Shown here in pieces: positions 12,214-22,906 of a DNA stretch of 64,000 nt (its first letter is position 1; every line of letters starts with the position of its first letter). A model generated the notes under the pieces. It ran no database searches. It saw only the letters and a program-made list of their open reading frames with translations, and was not told the DNA's origin. The stretch lies in NCBI GenBank assembly GCA_001632425.1, contig KV425554.1, forward strand, positions 814,868 to 878,867, in the 5' to 3' direction. Made by a program: the position numbers and the translations under genes. Source of the DNA: Neolentinus lepideus HHB14362 ss-1 (lineage: Eukaryota > Basidiomycota > Agaricomycetes > Gloeophyllales > Gloeophyllaceae).

Positions 12214-12579
12214 GCAGTATGAGCTTACTGAGATTGATGAAGAGAAAAGGAAATGGCGAGTTGCGATATTCGATGTGGTGGACCCAACAATCTGCTCCAC
12301 AGAGCAGTGTCATCATCATTGCCCCACCGTTGCCGCCTGACCAATGCCGCACCTTGCTGTTGTTAGCGCATCATGTGCCAGACGCGTCCACTCAACAAAA
12401 CAAGGTTTGAATCAACAAGCACAAGTCACGCGACGGCCTTAGTAAGATATATAAGGTACGACATTATCTATCAGTCCATATCCCTGTTTTTCCCTGCCAT
12501 TCTCACTGCTTCAAGTTGATTACAGCTACTTCCCACCATCCACTCTCTGCCCAGGCAATCGTCACTCTCAGCTTTTACC

Positions 12580-14497
12580 ATGGCAAAGGGTCGATCATTG
12601 GCAGCATTACCGAGAGTACAGCAACCCAATACTAATACCAATCGTAGCAAGAAGAAGATGTCCAGAACCAGCATGCCCGTTGCAGTCCCTACCACCAAAA
12701 CTACTGCTCAACATCTACCAGTTTCATCGCACGGGCACAGTCGAGTCGCTACCAATCGTAGCAATTATTCCTGTGAGCATTTTCTTAAGTAATTACCCAA
12801 GAAAAATATTGATTATCTATTTTGAGATGAAATCATGCAAGAAAAGGAAAATGAAGAGCAACAGCGCAGTCTCGATGCTCAACGTAGAGTGGAGTATAAA
12901 GCAAAGCAGCATGAGGCTGCTGAGCACCTCAACGCAAAGGAAGCAGCACTCCAAGTTAACGCCGCTGCCAGGGATTCGCTGAATGTTCCAGAAGATGACA
13001 GTGATGAAACTTTTGATTCAGCATTTCAGAATGGTAACATTGGTGATGCAGTAATTATCTCATTGTCTTTGTTATGCTCCAGCTGCGTCACTGATCTGCA
13101 TCATAATCCTGATAGTTCTCCTCACGAGTGGTCAATACTATTCCTGCACGCCGAACTCTGCAGCCTTGATCCCGCAATGTACCACCGCCACCTTCCTCTC
13201 CCGTCTTGAGTATTGGCGCTGATGCTCAACGAGATTTGGTTCGTGACCGGTTCTCATATTCATAGATATTTCCCACAAGCTGACTTTGTTATTCCTTCCA
13301 TGACAATGTCAGGCCCGTAACTCGGCATCCCCACACCCGTCGCTTTCAAAACGGGGACGATCTGCATCCCTCTCAGATGCTGACTCCGACTCATCCAACA
13401 GCAATGAGATTGAAGTAACAAAGCGTCCTGTGCGCAAGCGTCCCCGTGCAGCAGATCTTGACGAATCTAGCCAGGAAGTCCTTGATGTTGCCATTGAGGT
13501 CTACCGGTGCCGGATCGCGACCCTAGATCCATTCCCATCCCACCTCTCTGAGAGTATGTCTGCCCAGGTTGCTTGGGAAACAGCTTGCGACATTGCGGGA
13601 ATGGAACTCAATTTCACAAGGGATATACGCAAACTCGTGAGGACTTACACCTAGATTAGTCATTGACAATGATGCTGATCTGATAATAAGCTCCTTGCAT
13701 GCACAGCTCATATGCGCGGTGAGCTGAAGACCAAGGCCCGACCGCTGGTGGAGGGAATGTATGGCTTCGAGAGCAGCAGCAGGCCCGCCACCATCGCCCG
13801 CAATCGATGTCATGTGAAACATCTCAAGAACGACTCCAATTTCACATATCGGGTAGATTTTCCTAGCTTATTGTCGTACCTGATAACCATCATCTAATTT
13901 CTGCTCATAGAAACTGAGTGCGACTAGCCGTTCCGGGATCTTCCAGCATAAGATCATCCAGAAACTTATCAACTCGATGTGGTACCACGGAACTCAAGAT
14001 GAAGGTGTAGTCTATGGTGATGAGTTCTTCAAGCCATTCTCCCTCTGTGCACTGGCACTAGTCCTGACAGCGGTGTGTGGTGGACCTAATTATTTATTCG
14101 GACATTGAGTGGTTATACTGCACAGATTGAGGCCGCTATTGATGAGTGGGAGTCGGGCATCTGGCGGTCTATCGATTTCAAGGCCCAGACATACAAATCT
14201 GTCTATGTGCGCCACCTCAACTCGCTGCTGAAGTTTGCGGACTCGGAGAAGGACAGTGCACAGGAGTTCATGCATGCACTACAGACCACACTAGCAGAGA
14301 ATGGCAGGTATGTCTGTGATCGTATACTCTTACTTATAACATTACATCTGAATGTAACTAGGTTCAATGCCGGGGCGCTGGAGGATGTGGGACACTCCGA
14401 TGTTGACGGTATCACAGCTGATGCCTTTGATGCTGCCCTGGAGGAGTTCGAAACAATGGGGGGCTTGTCTAGTGATGTCTCGGATGATGACGGGTAA
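12580..14497 (+). CDS. DUF6532-domain protein divergent from the Plavaka gene
   Basis: Multi-exon gene whose conserved part runs from about 13430 to 14300. Motifs read are VAIEVYRCRIATLDPFP, AHMRGELKTKARPLVEGMYGF, GIFQHKIIQKLINSMWY, DEGVVYGDEFFKPF, LALVLTAIEAAIDEWESG and HLNSLLKF, ending in an acidic tail (SSDVSDDDG). These match the basidiomycete domain known as DUF6532, of unknown function. The 5' half is Ser/Lys-rich and contains a Gln/Glu/Ala coiled-coil-like stretch at 12835-12970; its splicing between 13030 and 13310 is uncertain. The gene starts 366 bp from the Plavaka start and faces away from it, within the same putative element. It may therefore be a transposon accessory gene. The conserved exons show no stop codons. 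Confidence 0.7.
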
Positions 14498-15554
14498 GGG
14501 GAGATGATATAATTTGGATCCAATAGCTCGTATGATATACCTCATCAATAATTCGGTGTCCGTCTTGCTTCCTAGCTAGTATAGGGTATGCGTGTAATTG
14601 CTAGTCGCGACTTCTATTGCTATATCATTCATATTCCATCTGCAATTATGATCTAAAGGGCTATTTTATTTATCGGTTCTATGATCTGGTGATAGCCTTA
14701 AATTGTGCTGGACCTCTATGTGTGTTTACAGTGAACTACATAGTGCTATACAGCTACAGTGCTACGGGACTATGTTGAGGTCATTGCCGATATAGACAAC
14801 CATAGAACCGGGGGTGCTCTGTAGCATGAGGTAGCCCAATATTTCGGGGGGAAGACTACAGGTCTATAAGTTCTATATCTGCTATGTACATCTACACAAC
14901 CATCTATTTTTTTCCTGATGAACACACTAACAGAATATACGCTACTGATGATTCTCTACTGTGCAAATTCGCTACTGTCCGCATATGCACCCAACTCTGA
15001 GCAGCCCAGTCCGAAGCATCTCCAGGAATGAAGCCACCACCTGCTGCAAATTTCTCGCGAAGCAATTGCTTCTCTGAAAGGTTCCGTTATCGTGCGTGAC
15101 ATTCTCCTCCTGTGTCATCTCTGCTTCGCCATTGCCTACTTCAAGTGTCCTTTCTGCACACCCAATGCTATCCACATCTGCAGTGGAATGCCCTGTGAGT
15201 CTTTCGACGTGTTGCCTTGGGCCGATGCATGGCTGCTATGCTTGTATCGGCCTTCACCGTCGTCATTGCCGGTGTCCCAAAAGCAATATCAAAGCTGCGG
15301 GCCGTGGATGCAGAGAAAGCAGCTACTCACCAAGCACGCCGGGCATACCGCAACATCCACCATGAACAAGGGCGCGGATGTTGTATGACGTGGCTGCGGT
15401 CTGTTTGCCTTAGCTATTGACACTAGTATTTTCTGTGTGTAACTGCATTGACAGTTCACAAAATTTCATCTAATACCACAGTAAGGATATATGGATAGTA
15501 TCTACGGGCCTCCCAACCCGAGCAGTTTGGAAAGTAGTCCATAAGTTCAAACAA
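14498..15554. other. Region between DUF6532 gene and copia insertion
   Basis: No gene could be assembled. Between 15092 and 15390 there are overlapping open stretches on the plus strand with a Cys/His-containing piece (CPFCTPNAIHIC), but no recognised domain or exon structure. The last bases before the copia insertion (CAAACAAGTTAG) belong to the right-hand AACTTG repeat block. Confidence 0.4.
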
Positions 15555-15559
15555 GTTAG

Positions 15560-15985
15560 TGTTGGAATGACAAGCTTACACGGACTATAGCTGATGCGCC
15601 TATTTCTTATTCGAGTAATACTTTCGGTCTGGACTTTTCGGACTCGTGTTTCCATCGGCATTGCTAGTACCTTACTGCGCAATTTCCTCTTACACCCATT
15701 CCGCTGTTTTTACCTATTTAGACGTATGTCAAAGTTCGGCTTCTGCTTTCCTACAAGTAGAGTACCGTCTCGTATGCCCACCTCACGGATCTGTCTTCAT
15801 AGACGTGCCCGCTGAGGTGAGCTTCATACCCTTTTCTCCGTTCTTATTCATTTGCTTATATTACCTGTAGTTAGGTCTGTTGTCGTACAGGTAATGTCAT
15901 ACGGATCTGTCTTCATAGACGTGCCCGCTGAGTTAGGTCTGTTGTCGTACAGACACACACGTCTATCCCGGCACATAATCTTATA
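15560..15985 (+). repeat. Left LTR of copia element
   Basis: Begins TGTTGGAATGAC and ends ATAATCTTATA. It contains an internal direct repeat: the phrase CATACGGATCTGTCTTCATA recurs in part (CACGGATCTGTCTTCATAG), and GTTAGGTCTGTTGTCGTACA occurs twice. Short ORFs within it are not real genes. Confidence 0.9.
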
Positions 15986-16061
15986 GGTTATTGAGCCCAA
16001 AAGCTCATCCTGCGCTCGTTACCCCACACTCCTTCGTATATATATACCTTTCAACTTCGAA

Positions 16062-19000
16062 ATGACCACTGCACAGTCGTCCGATACCCTACCATCCACC
16101 ATTCCCAAGCTCGACCCTTCAGGAGTCAACTGGGCTGTATTCTCCGAACGTTTCCAGGACGCTGTCCGTGCCAAACGTCTATGGGGACATTTTGATGGTA
16201 CTACCATAGCCCCTGATGGCCCCGCCGATGCAGCAAATCCTACTGCAGCTGAGACACTTCGTATCGAGACTTGGAGCAATAACGAAGCCACAGCCAGGTA
16301 CCTCCTGACCCAGAAGATACCTGACTCTGCCCTCATGCGAGTATGAAACAAAGCCACTGTGGCCGGACGTTGGAAAGCCATCAAGGACGAGTTCACGTCG
16401 AAAGGCCTTCACGCTCAGACGGACATTCGTCAGAAGTTCTTGGCAACCAAATGCCCTCCGAAGACCAGTGTCCGAACGTTCTTAGAAGGACTGGTTGTGC
16501 GGCGTGAAGAGCTGGCGTCGATGGGTATTGACATTGACGACAAGGACATGCGGTCGGTTATCATATCATCCCTACCCGACTCTCTCTCTCAGTTTGCCGC
16601 AAACTTACTCTCGTCGGCGGAGCTACTTGCAAAGACTCAAGCTTTAGCTCTTAGCGGGACAGCGTTGCCGCTTCGCACTGAGATTGACCCGAACACTCTG
16701 GTGTCGGTCATCTGTGAGGAGTACGACCGCCGTAAGTCGAAAGCGGAGGGTCGTATGGGGACTTCAAGGGGAAAGGATGATGACGAGGCCTTGGCCGTAC
16801 AGCCGGGCAACGGGAAGTCGAGAGACAAGGACAGAAAGCCGCGGGTGTGTTGGAATTGCCAGGAACCTGGTCACCTGCGTGATAACTGCCCAAAGCCAAA
16901 GAAGGCCGTCAGTGGAAAGTCCTATGCAAAGACGAATGATGCTGCTAATGCTGCCGAGTCAGATTCTGAAGACGAAGGCGCATGGGCTGCTGTTGAATTT
17001 GAGTCTGATGATGAGGGTTCATCAGAGCTGGCCGACGTTGAGCTTGGCGACTCAGATGATGATGTTCCACCATTGGAGTCGATTGCCGAGTATCGCCGAA
17101 GAGTCGCAGCAGCGGAGGAGGCGGTCTACGAGGACCTCCTGTCTGATCTCGAGGACAACTCTGATTCGTCCTGGGATGGTTGCCTGTTGTCAGGCAGTAG
17201 CGACGATAGCGATGACAGTGACGACAATGACTCACCGCAAACTAGTAGCGCTGTAGTGGACGAACAGCAGGTCACGTTCGACGTTGTTCAAGTCGAGACA
17301 CTGGGCGCAGATACTGCAGATGGTCAGCTCGAGAATGAAGATGTCGCTGCGCACGTAACTGTAGCAAACGAAGTCAACAACTCACCTCGTACTGAGCTGT
17401 ACGACTCAGGCACTACCCATCATATATCCCCTTATCGTGCGGACTTCGAGGGCTTCACCGAGATACCACCGAAGTTATTTGCTGCTGCGAATAAGCAAGG
17501 TTTCAGTGCGACGGGTACAGGAGAGATGGTAATCGACGTACCGAATGGCGTTGATGTCTCGAAGTTACGGCTTACCGAAGTTCTGTACTCTCCGGAGGTC
17601 GGGTACACCCTCATCTCAATCGGACGTCTTGATGAGAATGGCTTCTCCACAACTTTTGCTGGTGGGAAGTGCATCATTCACGGGCCGGATGGAGATCGCA
17701 TCGGCGAAGTGGCGAAGTCAGCGAAGGGTCTATATCGTGTCATACACAAGAGCGTTGATCCGACTCTGGAGGAAGCCAATGCAACAAGCGAGAAAGTCAG
17801 CCTTATGGAGCTTCACCGGCGAATGGGGCATATCTCACCTCATGCAGCTAGCCGTCTCATACAGAATGGGTTCGTCACGGGTCTCCAGTTGACTAATGAC
17901 AATGACAAGTCAGTGTTTTGCGAGGCCTGCGTAGCAGCGAAGGCAACTAAGCAGCCAATACCGAAGGCCCGCGAAGGCGAGCAACGGGAAGAGTTTGGCG
18001 AGCTTGTCCACTCCGATGTATGGGGACCTTCTCGTGTCAATACCCTGGGTGGTCGGAAGTATTATGTTACATTCACCGATGATGCGACTCGCCACACTCA
18101 CCTGTACCTCCTACGATCCAAAGACGAAGTCTTCGAGTCATACAAAACCTTTGAAGCCTGGTGTTCAGCTCAGGAGGGCGCTCGTGTTAAGGCTTTGCAC
18201 TCAGACCGCGGTGGAGAGTACAAGAGCCATGAAATGAAAGCTCATCTCGATGCAAACGGAACACAGCAATTGTTCACCGTTCACGACACGCCCGAGCACA
18301 ATGGTGTTGCCGAACGCCTTAATCGTACATTGCTCGAGAAGGTGCATGCGATGCTGCATGCGAGTGGGTTGCCTAAGTTTCTGTGGGGCGAGGCTGTCCA
18401 CCACGCTGTCTGGTTGAAGAATCGCACTTCGACTAAGGTGTTAGGCGGGAAGACACCCTATGAGGCACTCCACGGAAAGCCCCCGAACCTGCGTGGTTTA
18501 CGAGAATGGGGCTGTAAGGTGTGGGTGCACGTTAGCGGTGGTTCGAAGCTCAATGATCGCGCCCAGGAGGCTCGATGGGTTGGAATTGCGGATGACTCCA
18601 AGGGTCACAGGGTGTATTGGCCGGGAAAGTGCTCGGTTACCGTGGAGCGAAATGTTTATTTTGAGCCTGGAACCTTGTCTGGAGATAGTTTCGAGGGGGA
18701 GAATGAAGATGCGTTCAGCGAAACAAATCCAATCAATGCTAGCGAACGTACTGCGACTTCGTCCCCCGAAGATCTCGACAAGCCAAAACCAGATGGTGCT
18801 GTCATCCTGCCAGTTACTGAAGCACCCACTGCTGACACCACTCATCCTATCGTGTCCAAAGAGCCCCAACGCCATCCCCAACGTGAGCGAAAGCTGACGC
18901 GTTATTTGCGCGACCTCACTGAAGGAGTGGGCCGTGTCTCTGCTCGCCCTTCCGATCCTTCCATTCCAAGAGGGATACAGGCACCATCTAAGCGGCGTGC

Positions 19001-20660
19001 TGTAACTGTTGAGGATGTACCAGATGAAGGCGGAGAGGCAGGGGGAGTGGACGAGTATGCGCTGGTTGCTGAGACGAGCGACGTGGAAGGTCTGGAACCG
19101 AGGGACGTCCGTGAGGCAAAACGTCGACCGGATTGGGAACTGTGGGAAAGGGGGATAGAAGAGGAACTTACCACGCTGAACAACGCTGGTACATGGACGC
19201 TCGAAGCTCCTCCTCCAGGCACCAATGTCATCAGGTCGAAGTGGGTCTTCCGAGCTAAGAAAGACGCCTCTGGGAACGTTGTCCGACACAAGGCACGCCT
19301 CGTAGCTCAAGGCTTCAGCCAAGTCCCTGGAGTTGACTATTTCGACACCTATGCCCCGGTTGCCAAACTCGCGTCTATTCGTACGGTTCTAGCTCTCGCT
19401 GCTGAAAACGACTGGGAGCTACACCAAGTCGACATCAAGGGAGCATACCTGAATGGTGATCTCACCGACTCTGAAGTACTCTATATGCGACAACCGCCCG
19501 GATACCCTCTTCCTAACTCCGACGGCAAAGTTCTCCGACTTCGCAAGACCATCTACGGTTTGAAGCAATCCGGCCGGCGCTGGTATCAGAAACTTACTAG
19601 CATTCTCGTCGGGAAGCTCAAGATGTCGCATGCCGAAGTTGATGAAGCCATCTTCTATTGTAGGACTGAAGACGAGTTGCTTATTGTGGTCGTTCATGTG
19701 GATGATTGCACGATTGCCGGGTCAGAGGTAGCTGTTGTGGTGAAATTCAAGGAGAGGTTACGGGAACATGTGGAAGTGACAGATTTGGGAGAGTTACATT
19801 GGTTGCTGGGCATAGAGGTGAAGCGGGACAGGGAATTACGAACGGTTCGTCTATCTCAGCGCTCGTATATCGACTCTATTCTCCGCCGCTTTCATCTCGA
19901 AGATTTGAAACCAGCGTCGACTCCCATGGATCCAAATGCTAGACTATCATCTTCGATGTCCCCTGCCACGACACAGGAGTTTGCGGCGATGCGCGACGTT
20001 CCATATCGCGAGGCTGTCGGCTCTTTGATGTATGCCTCTATGGGAACTCGACCGGACATCTCATTCACCGTCACGACACTCTCGCATTTCTCGAGCAACC
20101 CCGGAATCCCGCATTGGAATGCCGTGAAGAGAGTCTTTCGCTACCTGAACGGCACGAAAGATCTGTGGCTAACATACGGAGCGGCTAAGGGTCAGTTTGT
20201 CGGCTATGCTGATGCGGACGGGAGCATGGCAGAGGATAGGCGTGCTATCTCTGGGTATGCATTTCTGATCAACGGCGGTGCAGTTTCTTGGTCATCAAAA
20301 CGTCAAGAGATCATTTTGCTGTCAACAACCGAGAGCGAGTACGTCGCGGCCGCTCATGCTGCGAAGGAGGCACTTTGGCTGCGTAGTCTTATTGGCGAGA
20401 TCCTTGGACCTGTCGACGGAGCTACCACTCTTTATTCCGACAATCAGTCCGCTATTGCGCTTACCGAGAACCATCAGTATCACGCCCGATCCAAGCACAT
20501 CGACATACGGTTCCATTTTATTTGGTGGATCGTCGAGGATGGGAAGATCCGACTGGTCTATTGTCCAACTGCCGACATGATCGCTGACACTCTGACCAAG
20601 GCTTTGCCTTCGCCAAAGGCTAAGCACTTCGCTTCTGAACTGGGTCTCCGTTTAGCTTGA
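16062..20660 (+). pseudogene. copia Gag-Pol polyprotein with one in-frame TGA
   Basis: The frame starts at ATG 16062 and is open to 20660 except for TGA at 16344-16346, which splits off the first 94 residues of Gag. Counting from 16359, domains are: Gag to about residue 160; a CCHC zinc knuckle at about 163-178 (CWNCQEPGHLRDNC); an acidic spacer; aspartic protease DSGTTHHIS at about 348; a GAG-pre-integrase HHCC zinc-binding region near 485-530; integrase core with D, D and E in HSDVWG, SDRGGEY and HNGVAERLN; reverse transcriptase from about 960 (KARLVAQGFSQVPGVDY, DIKGAYLNGDL, HVDDCTIAG); RNase H from about 1280 (ADADGSMAEDRRAISGY, TTESEYVAA, LYSDNQSA). Everything after the TGA appears intact. 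The stop may be a CGA-to-TGA mutation or a recoding site. The GAGGGGGAG tract follows immediately. Confidence 0.9.
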
Positions 20661-20667
20661 GGGGGAG

Positions 20668-21093
20668 TGTTGGAATGACAAGCTTACACGGACTATAGCT
20701 GATGCGCCTATTTCTTATTCGAGTAATACTTTCGGTCTGGACTTTTCGGACTCGTGTTTCCATCGGCATTGCTAGTACCTTACTGCGCAATTTCCTCTTA
20801 CACCCATTCCGCTGTTTTTACCTATTTAGACGTATGTCAAAGTTCGGCTTCTGCTTTCCTACAAGTAGAGTACCGTCTCGTATGCCCACCTCACGGATCT
20901 GTCTTCATAGACGTGCCCGCTGAGGTGAGCTTCATACCCTTTTCTCCGTTCTTATTCATTTGCTTATATTACCTGTAGTTAGGTCTGTTGTCGTACAGGT
21001 AATGTCATACGGATCTGTCTTCATAGACGTGCCCGCTGAGTTAGGTCTGTTGTCGTACAGACACACACGTCTATCCCGGCACATAATCTTATA
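20668..21093 (+). repeat. Right LTR of copia element
   Basis: Same length and apparently the same sequence as the left LTR. It is preceded by the polypurine tract at about 20659-20667 and followed by the GTTAG target duplication at 21094-21098. Confidence 0.9.
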
Positions 21094-21097
21094 GTTA

Positions 21098-21253
21098 GAT
21101 CAAGTTCAGTAGAGTGAAGTGAGAGGACTACGCCTGCGAAGCTCGAAGTTAACTTGCAAGTTAACTGTGACAAATTAACTTGCATGCGAAAAGTTAACTT
21201 CAAGTTAGGCAAGTTACTTTTGTATGAGTCAAGTTAGCTCGAAAAGTTACTTT
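21098..21253. repeat. Right CAAGTTA-rich subterminal repeat block
   Basis: Copies of CAAGTTA / AAGTTAACTTG are packed between 21100 and 21253, ending in GAAAAGTTACTTT. The unit is the reverse complement of that at 8020-8140. The block is interrupted on its left by the copia insertion: across the insertion point the sequence would read CAAGTTAG-ATCAAGTTC. Confidence 0.65.
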
Positions 21254-21541
21254 GGAAAGAGCCACATCTATTGGTTATCACGATGAGCGGTTCTCACGCA
21301 ATGACATTGTTTAGTGTTCATCGATCAGTGGCAGTGTCTGAGGCGTGGGCCGCGTGAACTGCCCCGTGTGCAAAGCTGTGTCGATTTCAGCCACCCACTG
21401 CGATGTCCTGGAAGGGTGTTTAAACTGCGATCCATTATCAACCGGCACTACTCAGCACTACTCTCCTTGGTGTGGCTGCTCGCCCTTTGTCGACTGTTTG
21501 TGTACAGTTTAAACGTCTAATTCCGTGCAATAATTTACACA
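21254..21541. other. Promoter region of the gene starting at 21542
   Basis: No coding signal. It lies between the right end of the putative transposon and the next start codon. Confidence 0.4.
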
Positions 21542-22714
21542 ATGGATCATCTGAATATTACCTCGCAGGAGATCGCAACGAGACTTGCGCTCGTTCCCGA
21601 GGAAAATGAACACGAGGAATATGAGCTGACCATTCCAAACGCATTCCTCCAGATACTGCGCTCAGATTCCCGATACTCTGTCGAGACTGCGAGCAATTCC
21701 ACCGTGTCTAATATCCAGGGACCAGGGCGTACTGTGGACAACTTCGTGTCATTTTTGGGGCAGGGACTTGAGGCACTGTTAACAAAGTTTGGATTATGGT
21801 TCGGAAGGCAGGGAGCTGGGGACTCGTACAGAATGCTGGAGGCTGCCATGGGAAGAGTAGCAGAACGCGTATGTATTCTTGACTTTCGACTGAAGCACAC
21901 CATTAATGCTCTTATCAGAAGGTGGAGGAAGCCATAATGGATGTTATGGGATTTCGGCCCTATGACGCGCACGAGGTCCTAAAATTTGGACTAGGTGTGC
22001 AGTTCAGGAATAGAGGAGACAGGTTCTCAGAGGCATTGCAAGTATTGGTCGTTATGTGGCATACCGCTCAATCGATTAGAGTATGTACACCCTAACGTTG
22101 AGACTACCCGGCCATAGGGACCTCATTCACCTCCTGAAAGGATACCCGAAGTCCTCTTTTGAAGCTAATCATCTGCTGTGCCGACGCGCTTCGGTACATC
22201 GTCGAGCGATCAAACGGCGGGGCTTTAGGCAATAGGATCTTCGATAGTCCTGCAGCTCTGGATGAACTCATAGTGTCAGTACATAGTCCAATGCATGTTC
22301 AGTCACTGATGCTCAGAAACATTACACAGAACATTTAGTTCTGCCCAGATAATGCTGCAAGAGAAAGCCGACGAGGAGATGTTTAAAGAGATGCAAGCTG
22401 TCTTGAAGGCTCGTTTTCCCGTAAATCAGACACGGACGCAAATTTTCGATGACACAAGAGAAAAAGTGATGGATCTTGAGAAAAATTTATTGGGAATTAT
22501 TGCATCGCTTCGGTATGCCGTTCGTCAGATTTTACTCGTGCACAATATGACCATTGACGACCATGTCTCATCAGGTGACTCGGACATATGTCTGGCTAAT
22601 TCGCTGACACATGTATTCTACTTTAGTAAAGTCCAAAGTTCGAGCCACGCTCGTTATAATCATGAAATTCTGTTTAGTGACACGGTTCATACTGTCTTTG
22701 TAGTTCTCCAGTAG
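21542..22714 (+). CDS. Unrecognised multi-exon protein
   Basis: Exon 1 runs 21542-21868 (begins MDHLNITSQEIATRL) and splices at GTATGT to an exon at about 21919 (KVEEAIMDVMGF, RFSEALQVLVVMW). A third exon follows near 22161 (LIICCADALRYIVERSNGG, FDSPAALDELI), and a fourth carries MLQEKADEEMFKEMQAVL and a Lys/Glu-rich helix. All joins keep frame. The 3' end is uncertain: the last frame stays open to 22714, but a GTATGC donor near 22513 may end the exon earlier. The product looks soluble and mostly helical. No family recognised, no signal peptide. Confidence 0.5.
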
Positions 22715-22906
22715 GTAACCTTAAGGTTCGAGCGTCACAGGGAGCATTACTTTTTGGATCCGCAATTTTAGGACCGCGGGAAGTTCTGACAGATTGAATT
22801 CCTCTACGATTCATGATCGAGTTACATTCTACAGAACGTTTGATCCATCTCGAACTATGGTCTGTCTTTGCATAAACATGCCGCTACTTTCTTGTTCACG
22901 CAAACA

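Larger units (their letters stand above)
15560..21093 (+). mobile_element. Ty1/copia LTR retrotransposon, full length
   Basis: A complete element of about 5.5 kb. The LTRs are at 15560-15985 and 20668-21093, each 426 bp and identical as far as I can compare them by eye. The 5-bp target duplication GTTAG flanks it at 15555-15559 and 21094-21098. A polypurine tract (GAGGGGGAG) abuts the right LTR. The coding region has gag, protease, integrase, reverse transcriptase and RNase H in copia order (integrase before RT). Identical LTRs mean recent insertion. It has inserted in the CAAGTTAG / ATCAAGTTC repeat of the older DNA transposon. Confidence 0.95.
8020..21253. mobile_element. Putative nested Plavaka/CACTA-like DNA transposon with subterminal repeats
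   Basis: The left end carries AAAGTAACTTTTC (8020-8032) followed by a block in which AACTTG recurs at least six times to about 8130. The right end carries the same material inverted: CAAGTTA repeats from about 21098 to 21240, then GAAAAGTTACTTT at 21241-21253. Between them are a Plavaka transposase gene, a divergent DUF6532 gene, an inserted hAT-type MITE and an inserted copia element. Terminal inverted repeats plus inverted subterminal repeats are the usual design of CACTA-type elements. Removing the two insertions leaves about 7 kb, a reasonable size. No target-site duplication was identified outside the proposed ends, so exact boundaries are provisional. Confidence 0.5.

Noticed and set aside
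15594..15870. Short ORFs of 73 and 74 codons in the LTRs (repeated at 20702-20978)
   Set aside because: They lie wholly inside the LTRs, recur only because the LTRs are identical, and show no domain or start context.
18498..19322. Open minus-strand frame of 274 codons opposite the copia pol gene
   Set aside because: A shadow of the intact pol frame on the plus strand; no recognised motif.
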